A stretch of DNA of 64,000 nt from Rathayibacter sp. VKM Ac-2760 (GCF_009834185.1 NZ_CP047173.1:310001-374000), one strand, 5' to 3'. Numbered from the stretch's first letter, positions 17,571-26,339 are shown. A program made the numbers and translations. Notes: a model not told the origin generated them from the sequence alone.

Positions 17571-17852
17571 TCACTGGAATCCGCCGCCGCGGTCCTCCGG
17601 GTCCTCGATCGGGTCGGAGTCGGGGGCGTCGAGCGAGTAGGTCACGTGGACGGACTCGCCGACCTCTTTGGCCGAGACGGACGTGTACACGAGGTGCGTC
17701 TCCTGGCCGTCGACGGCCGCGTAGACGTCGACCTCCTTCTCGTAGCCGCCGTCGGTGCTGACACGGGTCTCGGTCTGGCCGTCGAACGGCCCGCCCTGGA
17801 AGAAGGCGAGATAGCTCTCGCCCTCGGAGAGTTCGCGGATGTCGTTGCTCAT
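17571..17852 (-). CDS. Small conserved-type hypothetical protein
   Basis: A 93-residue acidic soluble protein with the segments SYLAFFQGGPFDGQTETRVS and THLVYTSVSAKEVGESVHVT. It has no signal peptide or membrane segment. The composition and regular strand pattern suggest a small beta protein. It is followed by a strong hairpin terminator, so it is probably monocistronic. I do not recognise a named family. Confidence 0.65.
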   Translation of the reverse strand: MSNDIRELSEGESYLAFFQGGPFDGQTETRVSTDGGYEKEVDVYAAVDGQETHLVYTSVSAKEVGESVHVTYSLDAPDSDPIEDPEDRGGGFQ

Positions 17853-17929
17853 GGGTCAGGTCTACCACCCGGGACCGGACGCTCGCCGGTCCCGGCCTCC
17901 GCCGTGGCCCCGCCGTGGCCCCGGGAACG

Positions 17930-17935
17930 TAGAAT
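17930..17935 (+). promoter_or_regulatory. Leaderless-type -10 element for the amine oxidase
   Basis: TAGAAT ends seven bases before ATG 17943, with no Shine-Dalgarno. It overlaps an in-frame ATG at 17934 and so argues for 17943 as the start. Confidence 0.5.
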
Positions 17936-17942
17936 GACCGGG

Positions 17943-19412
17943 ATGACGATCGGACGCCGCCTCTTCCTGTCGGGAGCCGCCACGGGCGCCGGTCTCCTGG
18001 CTCTCGCGGCCTGCACTCCGCCGCGACCGGCTCCCACCCGCTCGGTCACCGAGGCGCCCGTTCCGACGCCGAGCACCACCGCCGTGCCCACGCCGGCCGC
18101 GTTCGTCCGCTCGGACTGGAGCGCCGACCCGTACGCGCTCGGCGCCGCCTCCTACCTCGCCGTCGGGGCGACTCCGGAGCACCGCGAGGACCTGGCCGGG
18201 AACGTGCTCGACCGCCTGTTCTTCGCCGGCGAGGCCACCGATTCCGATGAGCCGGGCACCCTGCAGGGCGCCTGGAACTCCGGGGTCCGCGCGGCCGCCG
18301 AGATCGCCGCCGTCGCCGAGGAGGGCGAGCGCATCGCGATCATCGGCGCGGGTCTCGCCGGGGCCGTCGCCGCCCGCCGACTGCTCGACGCCGGCTACGA
18401 CGTGGCGCTCGTCGAGGCGCGCGACCGCGTGGGCGGGCGGATCGCCACCGCCACTCCCGACGGCTGGCCGATCGCGGTCGACAGCGGCGCCTGGGCGCTC
18501 GTCGGCGCCGGTCCCGCACTGCGCGAGAGCGTGCTCGACGCCGGGATCACCACCTCCACCGTCGACCTCGCGACGGTGCGCTCGCTGGGCCCCGACGGCG
18601 ACGTGCTCGACGTCGGCGACTCGGCCGTGAACGCCCTCGCCCGAGCCCTCGACTGGGCGGCCGAGCAGCCGACCGACCTCCCGCTCGCCGAGGCGCTCGC
18701 CGGCTCCGGCGCCCCGGACCCCGCGGCCGTCGAGCCCGGGAGCGGCGACGGCGACGCCGCCCGGCTCGCCGCCTTCCTCGCGGGCGGCCCGGCCCTGCGC
18801 ACCGGAGCGGCGCCGGCCGAGCTCTCGGCCTGGTACGGGCTCGGCGACGCCTCGGCCGCCTCGACCGCGGAGGACCTCGCCGACGCCTCCGACGAGGCCG
18901 CGGCGGTCGTCACCGACGGCCTCGCGCCCCTCGTCGAGACCCTGCTGACCGACGTCGAGGTCTCACTCCGCGCGGCCGTCAGCGCCGTCGGCTACAGCGA
19001 CACCGGCGCCAGCGTGCGGCTCGCCACGGGGGAGTCGTTCACGGCCGACCGCGTCCTGATCACCGTGCCGATCGGCGTGCTGCAGAGCGACGCGATCGTG
19101 TTCGATCCGCCGCTGCCGTTCGCGCACCGCACCGCGATCTCGGCGCTCGGCTCCGGTCTCGCCGAGACGCTGTGGCTGCGCTTCGACGAGCCGTTCTGGG
19201 ACACCGACCCGTCGATCCCCGCGCGCTGGTCGCTCGTCGGGTCGAGCGAGGGCATCACGGAGTGGCTGAACCTCGAGCCGGTCACGGGCGAGGCGGTGCT
19301 GGTCGGACTCGTCGGCGCCGATCAGGTGCTGTCGCTGCAGTCGCTGAGCGACGACGAGCTGCTCGTCGTCGCGCAGTCGGCGCTCACGCCGTTCGCCGTC
19401 GCGACCGGCTGA
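17943..19412 (+). CDS. Tat lipoprotein flavin amine oxidase with circularly permuted motif order
   Basis: A 489-residue protein. The N-terminus is a Tat lipoprotein signal (RRLFLSG, lipobox LALAAC) and a Pro/Thr linker. Residues about 55-121 are what is normally the C-terminal end of flavin amine oxidases: WSADPYALGAASYLAVGATP, then RLFFAGEATDSDEPGTLQGA. Immediately after, at about 130-165, comes the normally N-terminal FAD motif IAIIGAGLAGAVAARRL and EARDRVGGRI. The substrate-domain part follows and the protein stops at LTPFAVATG, exactly where the C-terminal segment would usually continue. So the family's C-terminus appears moved to the front. The FAD pocket can still be built from both pieces. 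Substrate unknown. The 3' end overlaps the convergent gene by 29 bases. Confidence 0.8.
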   Translation: MTIGRRLFLSGAATGAGLLALAACTPPRPAPTRSVTEAPVPTPSTTAVPTPAAFVRSDWSADPYALGAASYLAVGATPEHREDLAGNVLDRLFFAGEATDSDEPGTLQGAWNSGVRAAAEIAAVAEEGERIAIIGAGLAGAVAARRLLDAGYDVALVEARDRVGGRIATATPDGWPIAVDSGAWALVGAGPALRESVLDAGITTSTVDLATVRSLGPDGDVLDVGDSAVNALARALDWAAEQPTDLPLAEALAGSGAPDPAAVEPGSGDGDAARLAAFLAGGPALRTGAAPAELSAWYGLGDASAASTAEDLADASDEAAAVVTDGLAPLVETLLTDVEVSLRAAVSAVGYSDTGASVRLATGESFTADRVLITVPIGVLQSDAIVFDPPLPFAHRTAISALGSGLAETLWLRFDEPFWDTDPSIPARWSLVGSSEGITEWLNLEPVTGEAVLVGLVGADQVLSLQSLSDDELLVVAQSALTPFAVATG

Positions 19413-20082
19413 GCGCCTCGCGCAGCCGCGAGAACGGCCCGCGCCACTCCTTCGCCCGGGCCGCACCGAGCGGCCGCACGCGGCTGAGCGCGAGCACGAA
19501 GGCCGCGATGCCCGAGATCAGGCCGAGCACGATCGCGTCGTAGACGACGAACATGACCGGGCCGTCCACCTGCGCCGGGTCGAGGAAGAAGTAGGGGTAC
19601 CAGCCGATCAGCGCACCGCGGACGAGCGTGATCACGCCCCAGACGATCGGGAAGCCGAGCACGGTGAGCGCGCCGCGCCAGGCGACGGGCCGGCGGCCGG
19701 GCCCGAGGATCCAGTCGAGCAGGGCGAGCGTCGGGAGGACGAAGTGCAGCAGCGCGCTCGACCACGGCACGTCGACGCGCACGCCCCGGTTGCTCGACTC
19801 GGCGGCGATCAGGCCGAAGACGATGCCGGAGACCACCATGTAGGTGAGGACCAGGGCGCGGAGGGTGCTGAGCCAGCGCGGCTCCTGCTCGCGGGCCAGC
19901 GCGACGATGCCGGACAGGCCGAGGACGACGACGCCGGCCATATTGGACTGCGTGGTGAAGTAGGCGAAGAAGTTGTCGATCTGGAACAACCGGAAGCCGA
20001 GGGTGTAGAAGAAGTCGCCGACGAGGCCGACGATCCCCAGACCCGCGAGCGCGAGCCGGAGGATCGCGAACGCCTTCCGCAC
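19384..20082 (-). CDS. Pr6Pr family membrane protein
   Basis: A 232-residue membrane protein with about six segments and the features of the Pr6Pr/FAR-17a-AIG1-like group: FFAYFTTQSNMAGVVVL, LLHFVLPTLALLDWIL and GWYPYFFLDP. The role of these proteins in bacteria is unknown; eukaryotic relatives (AIG1/ADTRP) are threonine hydrolases of lipid esters. GTG 20082 is the start. The last 29 bases overlap the end of the amine oxidase on the other strand. Confidence 0.8.
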   Translation of the reverse strand: MRKAFAILRLALAGLGIVGLVGDFFYTLGFRLFQIDNFFAYFTTQSNMAGVVVLGLSGIVALAREQEPRWLSTLRALVLTYMVVSGIVFGLIAAESSNRGVRVDVPWSSALLHFVLPTLALLDWILGPGRRPVAWRGALTVLGFPIVWGVITLVRGALIGWYPYFFLDPAQVDGPVMFVVYDAIVLGLISGIAAFVLALSRVRPLGAARAKEWRGPFSRLREALSRSRRRTA

Positions 20083-20228
20083 ACCCGCTCCGATCCGTCG
20101 CCGCTCTGCCCGGAGGGCCGGACGTCCGGACGATTCTACGGTCGCGGCGCTCGGAGCTCCCCGGGATGGGGCCGTGCAGAGAGCGTCCGCGTCCGTCGGA
20201 GCGACTCGTGCAGCCGCTACCGTGCACT

Positions 20229-21017
20229 ATGCCGTTCACGCCGAGCCACGCCGTCGTCGCTCTGGCGTTCACCAACAGCCGCATCCCGGCGGCCGCCGTG
20301 GCAATCGGGGCGATGGCTCCCGACGTCGGGCTGTACCTCCCGCTGCGCGCGGCCCGGGAGTCGACGCACTCGCTGCTCGGCATCGTGACGGTCGATCTCG
20401 CCGTCGGCGCGGCCGGTCTCGTGCTGTGGCTGCTGCTCCTCCAGCCCGCCTGGCGCGACCTGGCGCCGTGGCTCGTCCGGGTGCGGCTCCGGCCGCTCGC
20501 CCCGCCGCCGCGCACGGCGCGCGCGCGGACCGCGGCGGTCGTGCTCGCGGCGGTCGGGATCGTGATCGGCGCGGCCTCGCACGTGCTCTGGGACGGCTTC
20601 ACCCACGACGGCGGCCTCGTCGTCGCGGCGGTGCCCGAGCTCCGCGCGCAGCTCGGGCCGTTCCCGGGCTACAAGTGGGCGCAGTACGCGAGCGGGGTGC
20701 TGGGCCTCGTCGGCCTCGGCATCGGTGCCGTCGTCTGGTACGTCGCCCGGCGCCCGCACCCGATCGCCTCGGACCATCGCGGTCCCGCCCGCCTCGCGGC
20801 CTGGACGGTCGTCCTCGCCGCGGCGGTGCTCCCGGCCGGCGTCGTGCTCTCGGGCTCGGGACTGGACCCGCTCGAGGAGGCGTACCGCTCCGTCGTGGTC
20901 GACGCGGCGATCCTCACGGTGACGTGGACGACGGTGGCCGCGCTCGCGGTGGCGCTGCTCTGGCAGCTCGCGCTCGGCGTCGCACCACGCCAGGAGGCGG
21001 ATGCGGATCCGTCGTGA
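20229..21017 (+). CDS. DUF4184 family membrane protein
   Basis: A 262-residue protein starting MPFTPSHAVVALAFTNSRIP, the DUF4184 signature, with APDVGLYLP and HVLWDGFTHDGG. The conserved His and Asp in SHAVV, APDVG, THS and HVLWDGFTH resemble metal-dependent membrane hydrolases of the YdjM/PAP2-like kind, but the function is not established. About five to six transmembrane segments. TACCGT five bases before ATG 20229 may be a leaderless -10. Confidence 0.85.
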   Translation: MPFTPSHAVVALAFTNSRIPAAAVAIGAMAPDVGLYLPLRAARESTHSLLGIVTVDLAVGAAGLVLWLLLLQPAWRDLAPWLVRVRLRPLAPPPRTARARTAAVVLAAVGIVIGAASHVLWDGFTHDGGLVVAAVPELRAQLGPFPGYKWAQYASGVLGLVGLGIGAVVWYVARRPHPIASDHRGPARLAAWTVVLAAAVLPAGVVLSGSGLDPLEEAYRSVVVDAAILTVTWTTVAALAVALLWQLALGVAPRQEADADPS

Positions 21018-21058
21018 GGAGGATGCGCAGCTGCATAGCCCGCCGATAGCGTCGGTGA

Positions 21059-21140
21059 CGGCCCGTTGGGGCGGGCCGCCTTCGGGGGAAGGCACAAGGG
21101 GAAATCGAGGGCCCGCGGCGAGTCGCTGCGGGCCCTCTAC
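21059..21140 (+). ncRNA. Candidate structured small RNA with three consecutive hairpins
   Basis: Starting about seven bases after a TAGCGT -10-like hexamer (21047-21052) are three perfect hairpins. They are GGCCCG-TTGGGG-CGGGCC (21060-21077), GCCTTC-GGGG-GAAGGC (21078-21093) and a terminator-like AGGGCCCGC...GCGGGCCCT (21108-21136). Two loops are G-rich. No open frame of note is present. No clear -35 was found, so transcription is inferred. Confidence 0.4.
21108..21136 (+). terminator. Terminator-like hairpin
   Basis: A perfect nine-bp stem AGGGCCCGC / GCGGGCCCT with an eleven-base loop, followed by CTCTACCTGTTACT. It may end the DUF4184 transcript or the candidate small RNA just upstream. 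Confidence 0.6.
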
Positions 21141-21146
21141 CTGTTA

Positions 21147-21296
21147 CTGCTGATCGCGCAGCGGGCGTCCTCGCTGATCGAGTAGCCCGCGCAGCGGGCG
21201 TATCGAGATCCACGCGATCGAACGCCGGCCTGCAGACCCGCACTGCTGACGAGGGTGGGTCTCGATACGCCCCTACGGGGCTACTCGACAAGCAAG
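21147..21296. repeat. Hairpin repeat family A, partial copy plus inverted pair (21172-21211 and 21257-21296)
   Basis: A fragment (CTGCTGATCGCGCAGCGGGCG) at 21147 is followed by a full forward copy and, 45 bases on, an inverted copy with inner stem GCCCCTACGGGGC. The pair lies between convergent genes. Confidence 0.88.
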
Positions 21297-21351
21297 GCGC
21301 GCCCCCTGCGGCTTGTCGACCGGCAAGATGCGCGCGCGCCCCGCCCTGCGG

Positions 21352-23526
21352 CTAGCGGCGCTTGGCGCCGCCCTTTCCGGAGCTCTTGCGCGGGCGGGTC
21401 GCGGCGGCGGTGCGCGAGGTGCTGCGCGGGGCGCCCTCGCCGGCCGCTCCCTTGGGCAGCACGGACGCGGGCGGCATGGGGCGGCGGGTGACCGGCCGCA
21501 CCGGCTCGCCGCGGCGCGACTGGCCGGGGATCGGTCGCGAGCGGCGGCCGTAGATGAGCTCGGACGAGTCGAGCAGCCAGGGCACCAGGGCCACCGTCAC
21601 GCCGTGCACCAGCAGCAGCTTCTGCCGGATGCGGCGCGACTTGTGGTTGTGCAGGAAGCCCTCCCACCAGTGCCCGACGATGTACTGCGGCATGTAGACG
21701 GTGATGATCTCGGAGCCGTGCTCGAGGCGGTGCGCCTTGATGTACTTGATCAGCGGGTACGAGATGTCGCGGTAGGGCGAGGCGATGCAGCGCAGCGGGA
21801 CCTCGATGTCCATCCGCGCCCAGTCGGCCTTCAGCTGCGTGGTCTGCGCGTCGTCGATCGAGGAGTGCACGGCCTCGAGCGACTCGTGGCGCGCGGCGAT
21901 CGCGTAGTCGAGCGCCTTGAGGGTCGGCTTGTTCATCCGGCCGACGAGGACGACGGCGTGGTCGCCGTTGGCACCGAAGGTCGTGGTCGGGTCGACCTCG
22001 ATCTCCTTCTCCACGTCGCGGTAGTAGCGGTAGACGCCGGCCATCAGCACGCCGAGGATCGGCATCACCAGGTAGACCAGCCAGGCGCCGTGGGTGAACT
22101 TCGTGATCGTGACGACGACGAGCACGGCGAAGGTGAGGGTGGCGCCGAAGAGGTTGATCGCGAGGCTCGTCTTGACGGTGCGCGAGCCCTCGCCGTTCTT
22201 GATCATCCGGATCCAGTGCTTCACCATGCCCGACTGGCCGAGGGTGAAGGAGACGAAGACGCCGATGATGTACAGCTGCACGAGGCTGGTCAGCGACGCC
22301 TGATAGACGAGCAGGATGATCGCCGCGACGAGCGCCAGGATGATGACGCCGTTGGAGTAGATCAGGCGGTCGCCGCGGGTGTTCAGCGACTTGGGGGCGT
22401 AGCCGTCGCGGGCGAGGACGGAGCCCAGCAGCGGGAAGCCGTTGAACGCGGTGTTGGCCGCGAGCAGGAGCACGGCGGCGGTGGCGGCCTGGATCACGAA
22501 GAAGAGGATCGTGTTGTTGCCGAAGGTGGCGGCCGCGACCTGTGCGATCACGGAGCGCTGCGGGGTGGTCGCGCAGTCGGTGAAGCCGACGAGGTGGCAG
22601 GCGTTCTCGGCGTAGTGCACGTTCGAGAGCAGCGCGAGGGCGGTGAGCCCGACGAAGAGGACGATCGCGATCGTGCCCATCGCGACGAGGGTGCGCTGCG
22701 CGTTCTTGACCTTCGGGACGCGGAAGGCGGGAACGCCGTTCGAGATCGCCTCGACGCCGGTGAGAGCGGCGCAGCCGCTGGCGAACGAGCGCAGCAGGAG
22801 GAGGACGACCGCGGCCTGGGTGAGCTGCTCGCCCTGCACGGTGAAGCCGGCCGACTCCGCCACGGGAGCGTCGCCGAACGCGGCGCGGCCGAGTCCGACG
22901 ACGACCATCACGAAGACGCTCGCGACGAAGAGGTAGGTGGGGACCGCGAAGGCCTTGCTCGACTCCGAGACGCCGCGGAGGTTGACGGCCGCCAGGAGGA
23001 TCACGAAGAGGATCGCGAGCTCGACCCGGAGCGGTGCGAGCGCGGGGATCGCGGAGATGATGTTGTCGACGCCGGAGGCGACCGAGACCGCGACGGTGAG
23101 CACGTAGTCGACCAGGAGGGCAGCGGCGACCGTCAGCCCCGCCGTCTCGCCGAGGTTGGTGCGGGCGACCTCGTAGTCGCCGCCACCGGAGGGGTAGGCC
23201 TTGATCAGCTGGCGGTAGCTGAGGACGACGACGACCAGCAGGACGACGACGCAGCCGGCGACCCAGGGTGCGAAGGTGAGGAAGGAGAGGCCGCCGAGCA
23301 GCAGGATCATCAGCAGCTCCTGCGGCGCGTAGGCCACGGAGGAGAGCGGGTCGCTCGCGAAGATCGGGAGGGCGAGCCGCTTCTGCAGGAGCTGCCCCTC
23401 GAGCTTGTCGCTGGAGAGCGGTTCGCCGATGAAGAAGTGCTTCGCGGTGCGGAGCTCGTTCGCGTCGGCGTCGTCCGCGCCGGCAGTGGACGCCTTCGCG
23501 CCCGAAGGGGGGCCCTCGTGTGTCAC
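21352..23526 (-). CDS. APC-superfamily permease, KimA-like (probable K+ importer)
   Basis: A 724-residue protein with about 12 transmembrane segments. The N-terminal signature FIGEPLSSDKLEGQLLQKRL then ALPIFASDPLSSVAYAPQE is that of the KimA/YdaO branch of the APC superfamily, which imports potassium in Bacillus. After the membrane region, about 200 cytosolic residues (VVLVGRMNKPTLKALDYAIA...) resemble a universal-stress-like fold. A basic Pro/Arg/Lys tail ends SGKGGAKRR. GTG 23526 was chosen over longer frames because TTGACT-N16-TAGTGT ends eight bases before it. The transported ion is inferred from family. Confidence 0.82.
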   Translation of the reverse strand: MTHEGPPSGAKASTAGADDADANELRTAKHFFIGEPLSSDKLEGQLLQKRLALPIFASDPLSSVAYAPQELLMILLLGGLSFLTFAPWVAGCVVVLLVVVVLSYRQLIKAYPSGGGDYEVARTNLGETAGLTVAAALLVDYVLTVAVSVASGVDNIISAIPALAPLRVELAILFVILLAAVNLRGVSESSKAFAVPTYLFVASVFVMVVVGLGRAAFGDAPVAESAGFTVQGEQLTQAAVVLLLLRSFASGCAALTGVEAISNGVPAFRVPKVKNAQRTLVAMGTIAIVLFVGLTALALLSNVHYAENACHLVGFTDCATTPQRSVIAQVAAATFGNNTILFFVIQAATAAVLLLAANTAFNGFPLLGSVLARDGYAPKSLNTRGDRLIYSNGVIILALVAAIILLVYQASLTSLVQLYIIGVFVSFTLGQSGMVKHWIRMIKNGEGSRTVKTSLAINLFGATLTFAVLVVVTITKFTHGAWLVYLVMPILGVLMAGVYRYYRDVEKEIEVDPTTTFGANGDHAVVLVGRMNKPTLKALDYAIAARHESLEAVHSSIDDAQTTQLKADWARMDIEVPLRCIASPYRDISYPLIKYIKAHRLEHGSEIITVYMPQYIVGHWWEGFLHNHKSRRIRQKLLLVHGVTVALVPWLLDSSELIYGRRSRPIPGQSRRGEPVRPVTRRPMPPASVLPKGAAGEGAPRSTSRTAAATRPRKSSGKGGAKRR

Positions 23527-23534
23527 GAGCGACG

Positions 23535-23562
23535 ACACTACTCCGTGGCCCGGACCAGTCAA
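23535..23562 (-). promoter_or_regulatory. Promoter of the KimA-like gene
   Basis: On the reverse strand TTGACT (23562-23557), a 16-base spacer and TAGTGT (23540-23535) lie eight bases before the GTG. This is a good sigma-70-type promoter and implies a leaderless mRNA. Confidence 0.65.
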
Positions 23563-23929
23563 GCCGCGCGCGCCTGCCCGCGAGAGCGCTGATACCGCGC
23601 TGTGACCGGGCATTTCCGCAGCTGTCGGTCAAGCGGTCGCCAGGAGGTCCCCATCTGTGGGACAGGGGGGCAAATCACCCTCGAACTGGGGCCAACCCCG
23701 ACGCTGTGAAACCACCGGAAGTCTGTTGAAGTCGAAGACAGGTCACTCCGATGGGGGGAGCCGACGGGTCACGACCGTCGACGCTCGGAGGGATCTGCAC
23801 CGTTCCGCCGCCTCCCGGCCTTCGACCCGAGCCCCGCTGCAGCGGCGCGGGCGCTCGCTCGGAGTGCCTGCGTCGAGCCGCCCGCACCACGACAGGTCGG
23901 CCGAGACGCCGACAGAATCGACGGAACCC
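23563..23929 (+). other. Gene-free leader region before the subtilase
   Basis: About 370 bases without a convincing gene; the reading frame of the subtilase stays open upstream but has Arg-rich shadow composition. A compound hairpin is visible at about 23745-23790: outer CTCCGA/TCGGAG, inner CGACGG/CCGTCG. The c-di-AMP riboswitch core was looked for and not found. It may hold the 5' leader and promoter of the protease. Confidence 0.35.
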
Positions 23930-25672
23930 GTGTCCTTCTCCTCCTCCACCGCCGCGCCGCCGGCCCGCTCGCGCCTCCGGCGCGCAGCCGGCCTGGCGAC
24001 CGCGCTCGCCCTCACGGCGGGCCTCGCGCTCGCCGGCTCCGCGCCCGCCCAGGCCGCGACCACCGGCCGCTACCTCGTCTCGGTCGACTCCAGCTCGATC
24101 TCCGAGCAGGTCGTCCGCGCCCTCGGCGTCGCCGACGACGTGCAGTTCGAGGGCGGTGTCGCGGGCTTCACCGCCGCGCTGACCGACCGCCAGAAGGCCG
24201 TGCTCGAGGCGGACTCGCGCGTCCTCGGCGTCACCGCCGCCGACCAGGTCGTCGACGGCCAGGCGCAGACCGTCCCCTCGCACGTGCTCACCGCGGAGGC
24301 CGACAAGGCCCCGGTGCGCGCGGGCGACGGAGTGACGAACTACACCGGTCCCGCCGTCGCGGTCATCGACTCGGGCGTCAGTGCCCACCCCGACTACAAC
24401 CTGAAGGAGCAGATCAACTGCTTCGGCTCGGGCACCGCCGACGACGCCAACGGCCACGGCACCGGCGTCTCCGGCTACATGGCCGCGCTGGACAACGGCT
24501 CCGGCTCGGTCGGCATCGCCCCGGGAGCGCCGATCTACTCGATCCGCGCCCTCGACGCGAACAACCGCGGCAACACCGGCACCCTGATGTGCGCCCTCGA
24601 CTGGGTGTCCGCGAACGCGGCGAAGTACAACATCAAGGTCGTCAACATGTCGCTCGCCACCTACGGCACCGACGACGGCAACTGCGGCCGCTCCAACGGC
24701 GACGTGATCCACCAGGCGATCTGCGACCTCGAGAGCAAGGGCATCGTCTCCGTCGGCTCCGCGGGCAACACCTCCGAGGACATCGCGGGCTGGATCCCGG
24801 CCGGCTACGACGAGGTCCTCGCCGTGTCGAACATGGCCAACTACGACGGCAAGCCCGGCGGACTCGGCACGGCGCCCTGCGGCGTGACGACCAAGGACGA
24901 CGCGGTCTCGACCAACAGCAACTTCGCCGTCTCGGCCGCCGACCAGAAGCACATCATCGCCGCCCCCGGCATGTGCCCCTACACCACCAAGAAGGGTGGC
25001 GGCTTCGCCTACATCCAGTCGGGCTCGAGCATGGCCGCGGCCGGTACCAGCGGTGTCGTCCTCGACTGCATGTCCGCCGGCGGATCCTGCGTCGGCAAGA
25101 GCCCCGCTCAGGTGCGCGCCCAGGTCATCGCGCAGGCGAAGGCGGCGACCGAGCGCGGCCGCACCTTCCAGGGCGACCCGACCCGTCCCGTCGCCGGCCG
25201 CTACTTCGGCTACGCCGTGAGCACGATCCCGGTCGGCACCGTTCCGCCGACGACGCCGCCGACCACGCCGCCCACGACGCCGCCGACGACGCCTCCGACG
25301 ACCGCGCCTCCGACGACGCCGCCGACGACGCCTCCGACGACGGCGCCGCCGACGACGCCGCCGACCACCCCGCCGGCGACCGACACGCAGAAGCCGACGG
25401 TGAGCATCACCTCGCCCTCGACCAACACCACGGTCGTCGGCTCGATCCGCCTCGTGGCCTCGGCCAGCGACAACGTCGGAGTGACGGCCGTCGCGTTCTA
25501 CGCCGGCGCCACCAAGCTCGGCAACGGCGTGCAGCAGTCGAACGGGACGTGGACGCTGTCCGCCAACTCCAAGGCCTACCCGAACGCCACCTACCAGGTG
25601 ACGGCGAAGGCTCAGGACAAGGCCGGCAACGTGACGACCAGCTCGGCGATCACGCTGCGCGTCGCGAACTGA
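23930..25672 (+). CDS. Secreted subtilisin-like serine protease with C-terminal Ig-like domain
   Basis: A 580-residue pre-pro-protease. GTG 23930 gives a Sec signal (LATALALTAGLALAGSAPAQA). An inhibitor-I9-like propeptide follows (GRYLVSVDSSSISEQVV... to about 105). The S8 catalytic domain has Asp in AVIDSGVSAHPDYN, His in ANGHGTGVSG, oxyanion Asn in SAGNTSED and Ser in SGSSMAAAGTSG. Six or so Cys in the domain suggest disulphides. A long PTTPP-type linker (about 440-490) leads to a C-terminal Ig/bacterial-adhesin-like domain (PTVSITSPSTNTTVVGSIRL). It is likely secreted and perhaps held at the surface through the final domain. Confidence 0.92.
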   Translation: MSFSSSTAAPPARSRLRRAAGLATALALTAGLALAGSAPAQAATTGRYLVSVDSSSISEQVVRALGVADDVQFEGGVAGFTAALTDRQKAVLEADSRVLGVTAADQVVDGQAQTVPSHVLTAEADKAPVRAGDGVTNYTGPAVAVIDSGVSAHPDYNLKEQINCFGSGTADDANGHGTGVSGYMAALDNGSGSVGIAPGAPIYSIRALDANNRGNTGTLMCALDWVSANAAKYNIKVVNMSLATYGTDDGNCGRSNGDVIHQAICDLESKGIVSVGSAGNTSEDIAGWIPAGYDEVLAVSNMANYDGKPGGLGTAPCGVTTKDDAVSTNSNFAVSAADQKHIIAAPGMCPYTTKKGGGFAYIQSGSSMAAAGTSGVVLDCMSAGGSCVGKSPAQVRAQVIAQAKAATERGRTFQGDPTRPVAGRYFGYAVSTIPVGTVPPTTPPTTPPTTPPTTPPTTAPPTTPPTTPPTTAPPTTPPTTPPATDTQKPTVSITSPSTNTTVVGSIRLVASASDNVGVTAVAFYAGATKLGNGVQQSNGTWTLSANSKAYPNATYQVTAKAQDKAGNVTTSSAITLRVAN

Positions 25673-25691
25673 GTTCCGCGCACTGAATGAG

Positions 25692-25717
25692 GGGGTCCCG
25701 CCTGACGGCGGGGCCCC
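25692..25717 (+). terminator. Terminator of the subtilase gene
   Basis: GGGGTCCCGCC and GGCGGGGCCCC form an 11-bp stem with loop TGAC, followed by TTCGTCGTT. It lies 19 bases after the stop. Confidence 0.75.
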
Positions 25718-25767
25718 TTCGTCGTTCCCCCGGGATGTGCTGACCATGGCCGCAGGGCGGCGCGGTT

Positions 25768-25866
25768 TTGCTGATCGAGTAGCGCGCGGAGCGCGCGTAT
25801 CGAGATCCGCGCGTTCGGACGGGGGTGGGTCTCGATACGCCGCTGCGCGGCTACTCGACCAGCAGG
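25768..25866. repeat. Hairpin repeat family A, inverted pair (25768-25808 and 25827-25866)
   Basis: A forward copy with inner stem GCGCGC/GCGCGC is followed, 18 bases on, by an inverted copy with GCCGC/GCGGC. Together they form one large inverted repeat between the convergent protease and marR genes. Confidence 0.9.
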
Positions 25867-25889
25867 CAAGGCGCGCCCGCCGCTGGGCG

Positions 25890-26339
25890 TCAGGGGCGGG
25901 TGGCTGCGCCGATCAGGCGGGTGAGGGCGTCGCGGACGGCGGTCAGCTCGTCGAGGGGGAGGTCGAGGCGCTCGACGATCTGCGGGGGGACCTGCAGCGC
26001 CTGCTCGCGCAGGGCGGCGCCCGACGGGGTGAGGGTCACGTCGAGGCGGCGCTCGTCCTCCGTGCTGCGGGCCCGCGAGACGAGGCCGCTCGCCTCCAGG
26101 CGCTTCAGCAGCGGGCTGAGCGTGGCCGGCTCCAGGTGCAGGGCGGCACCGAGGTCGCCGAGGGAGCGCGGGGCGCGCTCCCAGAGCGCGAGCATCACCA
26201 GGTACTGCGGGTGGGTGAGGCCGAGCGGCTCGAGCACGGGCCGGTAGAGACCGATGACGGTGCGGGCGGCCACGGCGAGCGAGAAGCAGACCTGGTTCTG
26301 CAGGGCGAGCGGGTCGGTCTCCGTCGGTCCGGTGTCCAC
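25890..26339 (-). CDS. MarR-family transcriptional regulator
   Basis: A 149-residue winged-helix protein. It has the dimer helix CFSLAVAARTVIGLYRPVLE, then LTHPQYLVMLALWE. The recognition region is SLGDLGAALHLEPATLSPLLKRLEASGLVSRAR and the wing EDERRLDVTLTPSG. These are typical of the OhrR/MarR group; a Cys (NQVCFSL) lies near the position of the peroxide-sensing Cys of OhrR. GTG 26339 follows GGGAGG. It is divergent from a small zinc-ribbon-like gene, with a TTAGTACACTAA palindrome between that overlaps the latter's promoter. Confidence 0.88.
   Translation of the reverse strand: MDTGPTETDPLALQNQVCFSLAVAARTVIGLYRPVLEPLGLTHPQYLVMLALWERAPRSLGDLGAALHLEPATLSPLLKRLEASGLVSRARSTEDERRLDVTLTPSGAALREQALQVPPQIVERLDLPLDELTAVRDALTRLIGAATRP

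Noticed and set aside
21059..21140. A 6C-type small RNA on the reverse strand (C-rich loops)
   Set aside because: The order of hairpins would put the terminator-like stem at the 5' end, and loops have only four to five C. The plus-strand reading fits better.
23563..23929. c-di-AMP (ydaO) riboswitch, suggested by the KimA-like neighbour
   Set aside because: The conserved core words of that riboswitch were not found on either strand, and the KimA-like gene appears to have a leaderless promoter.
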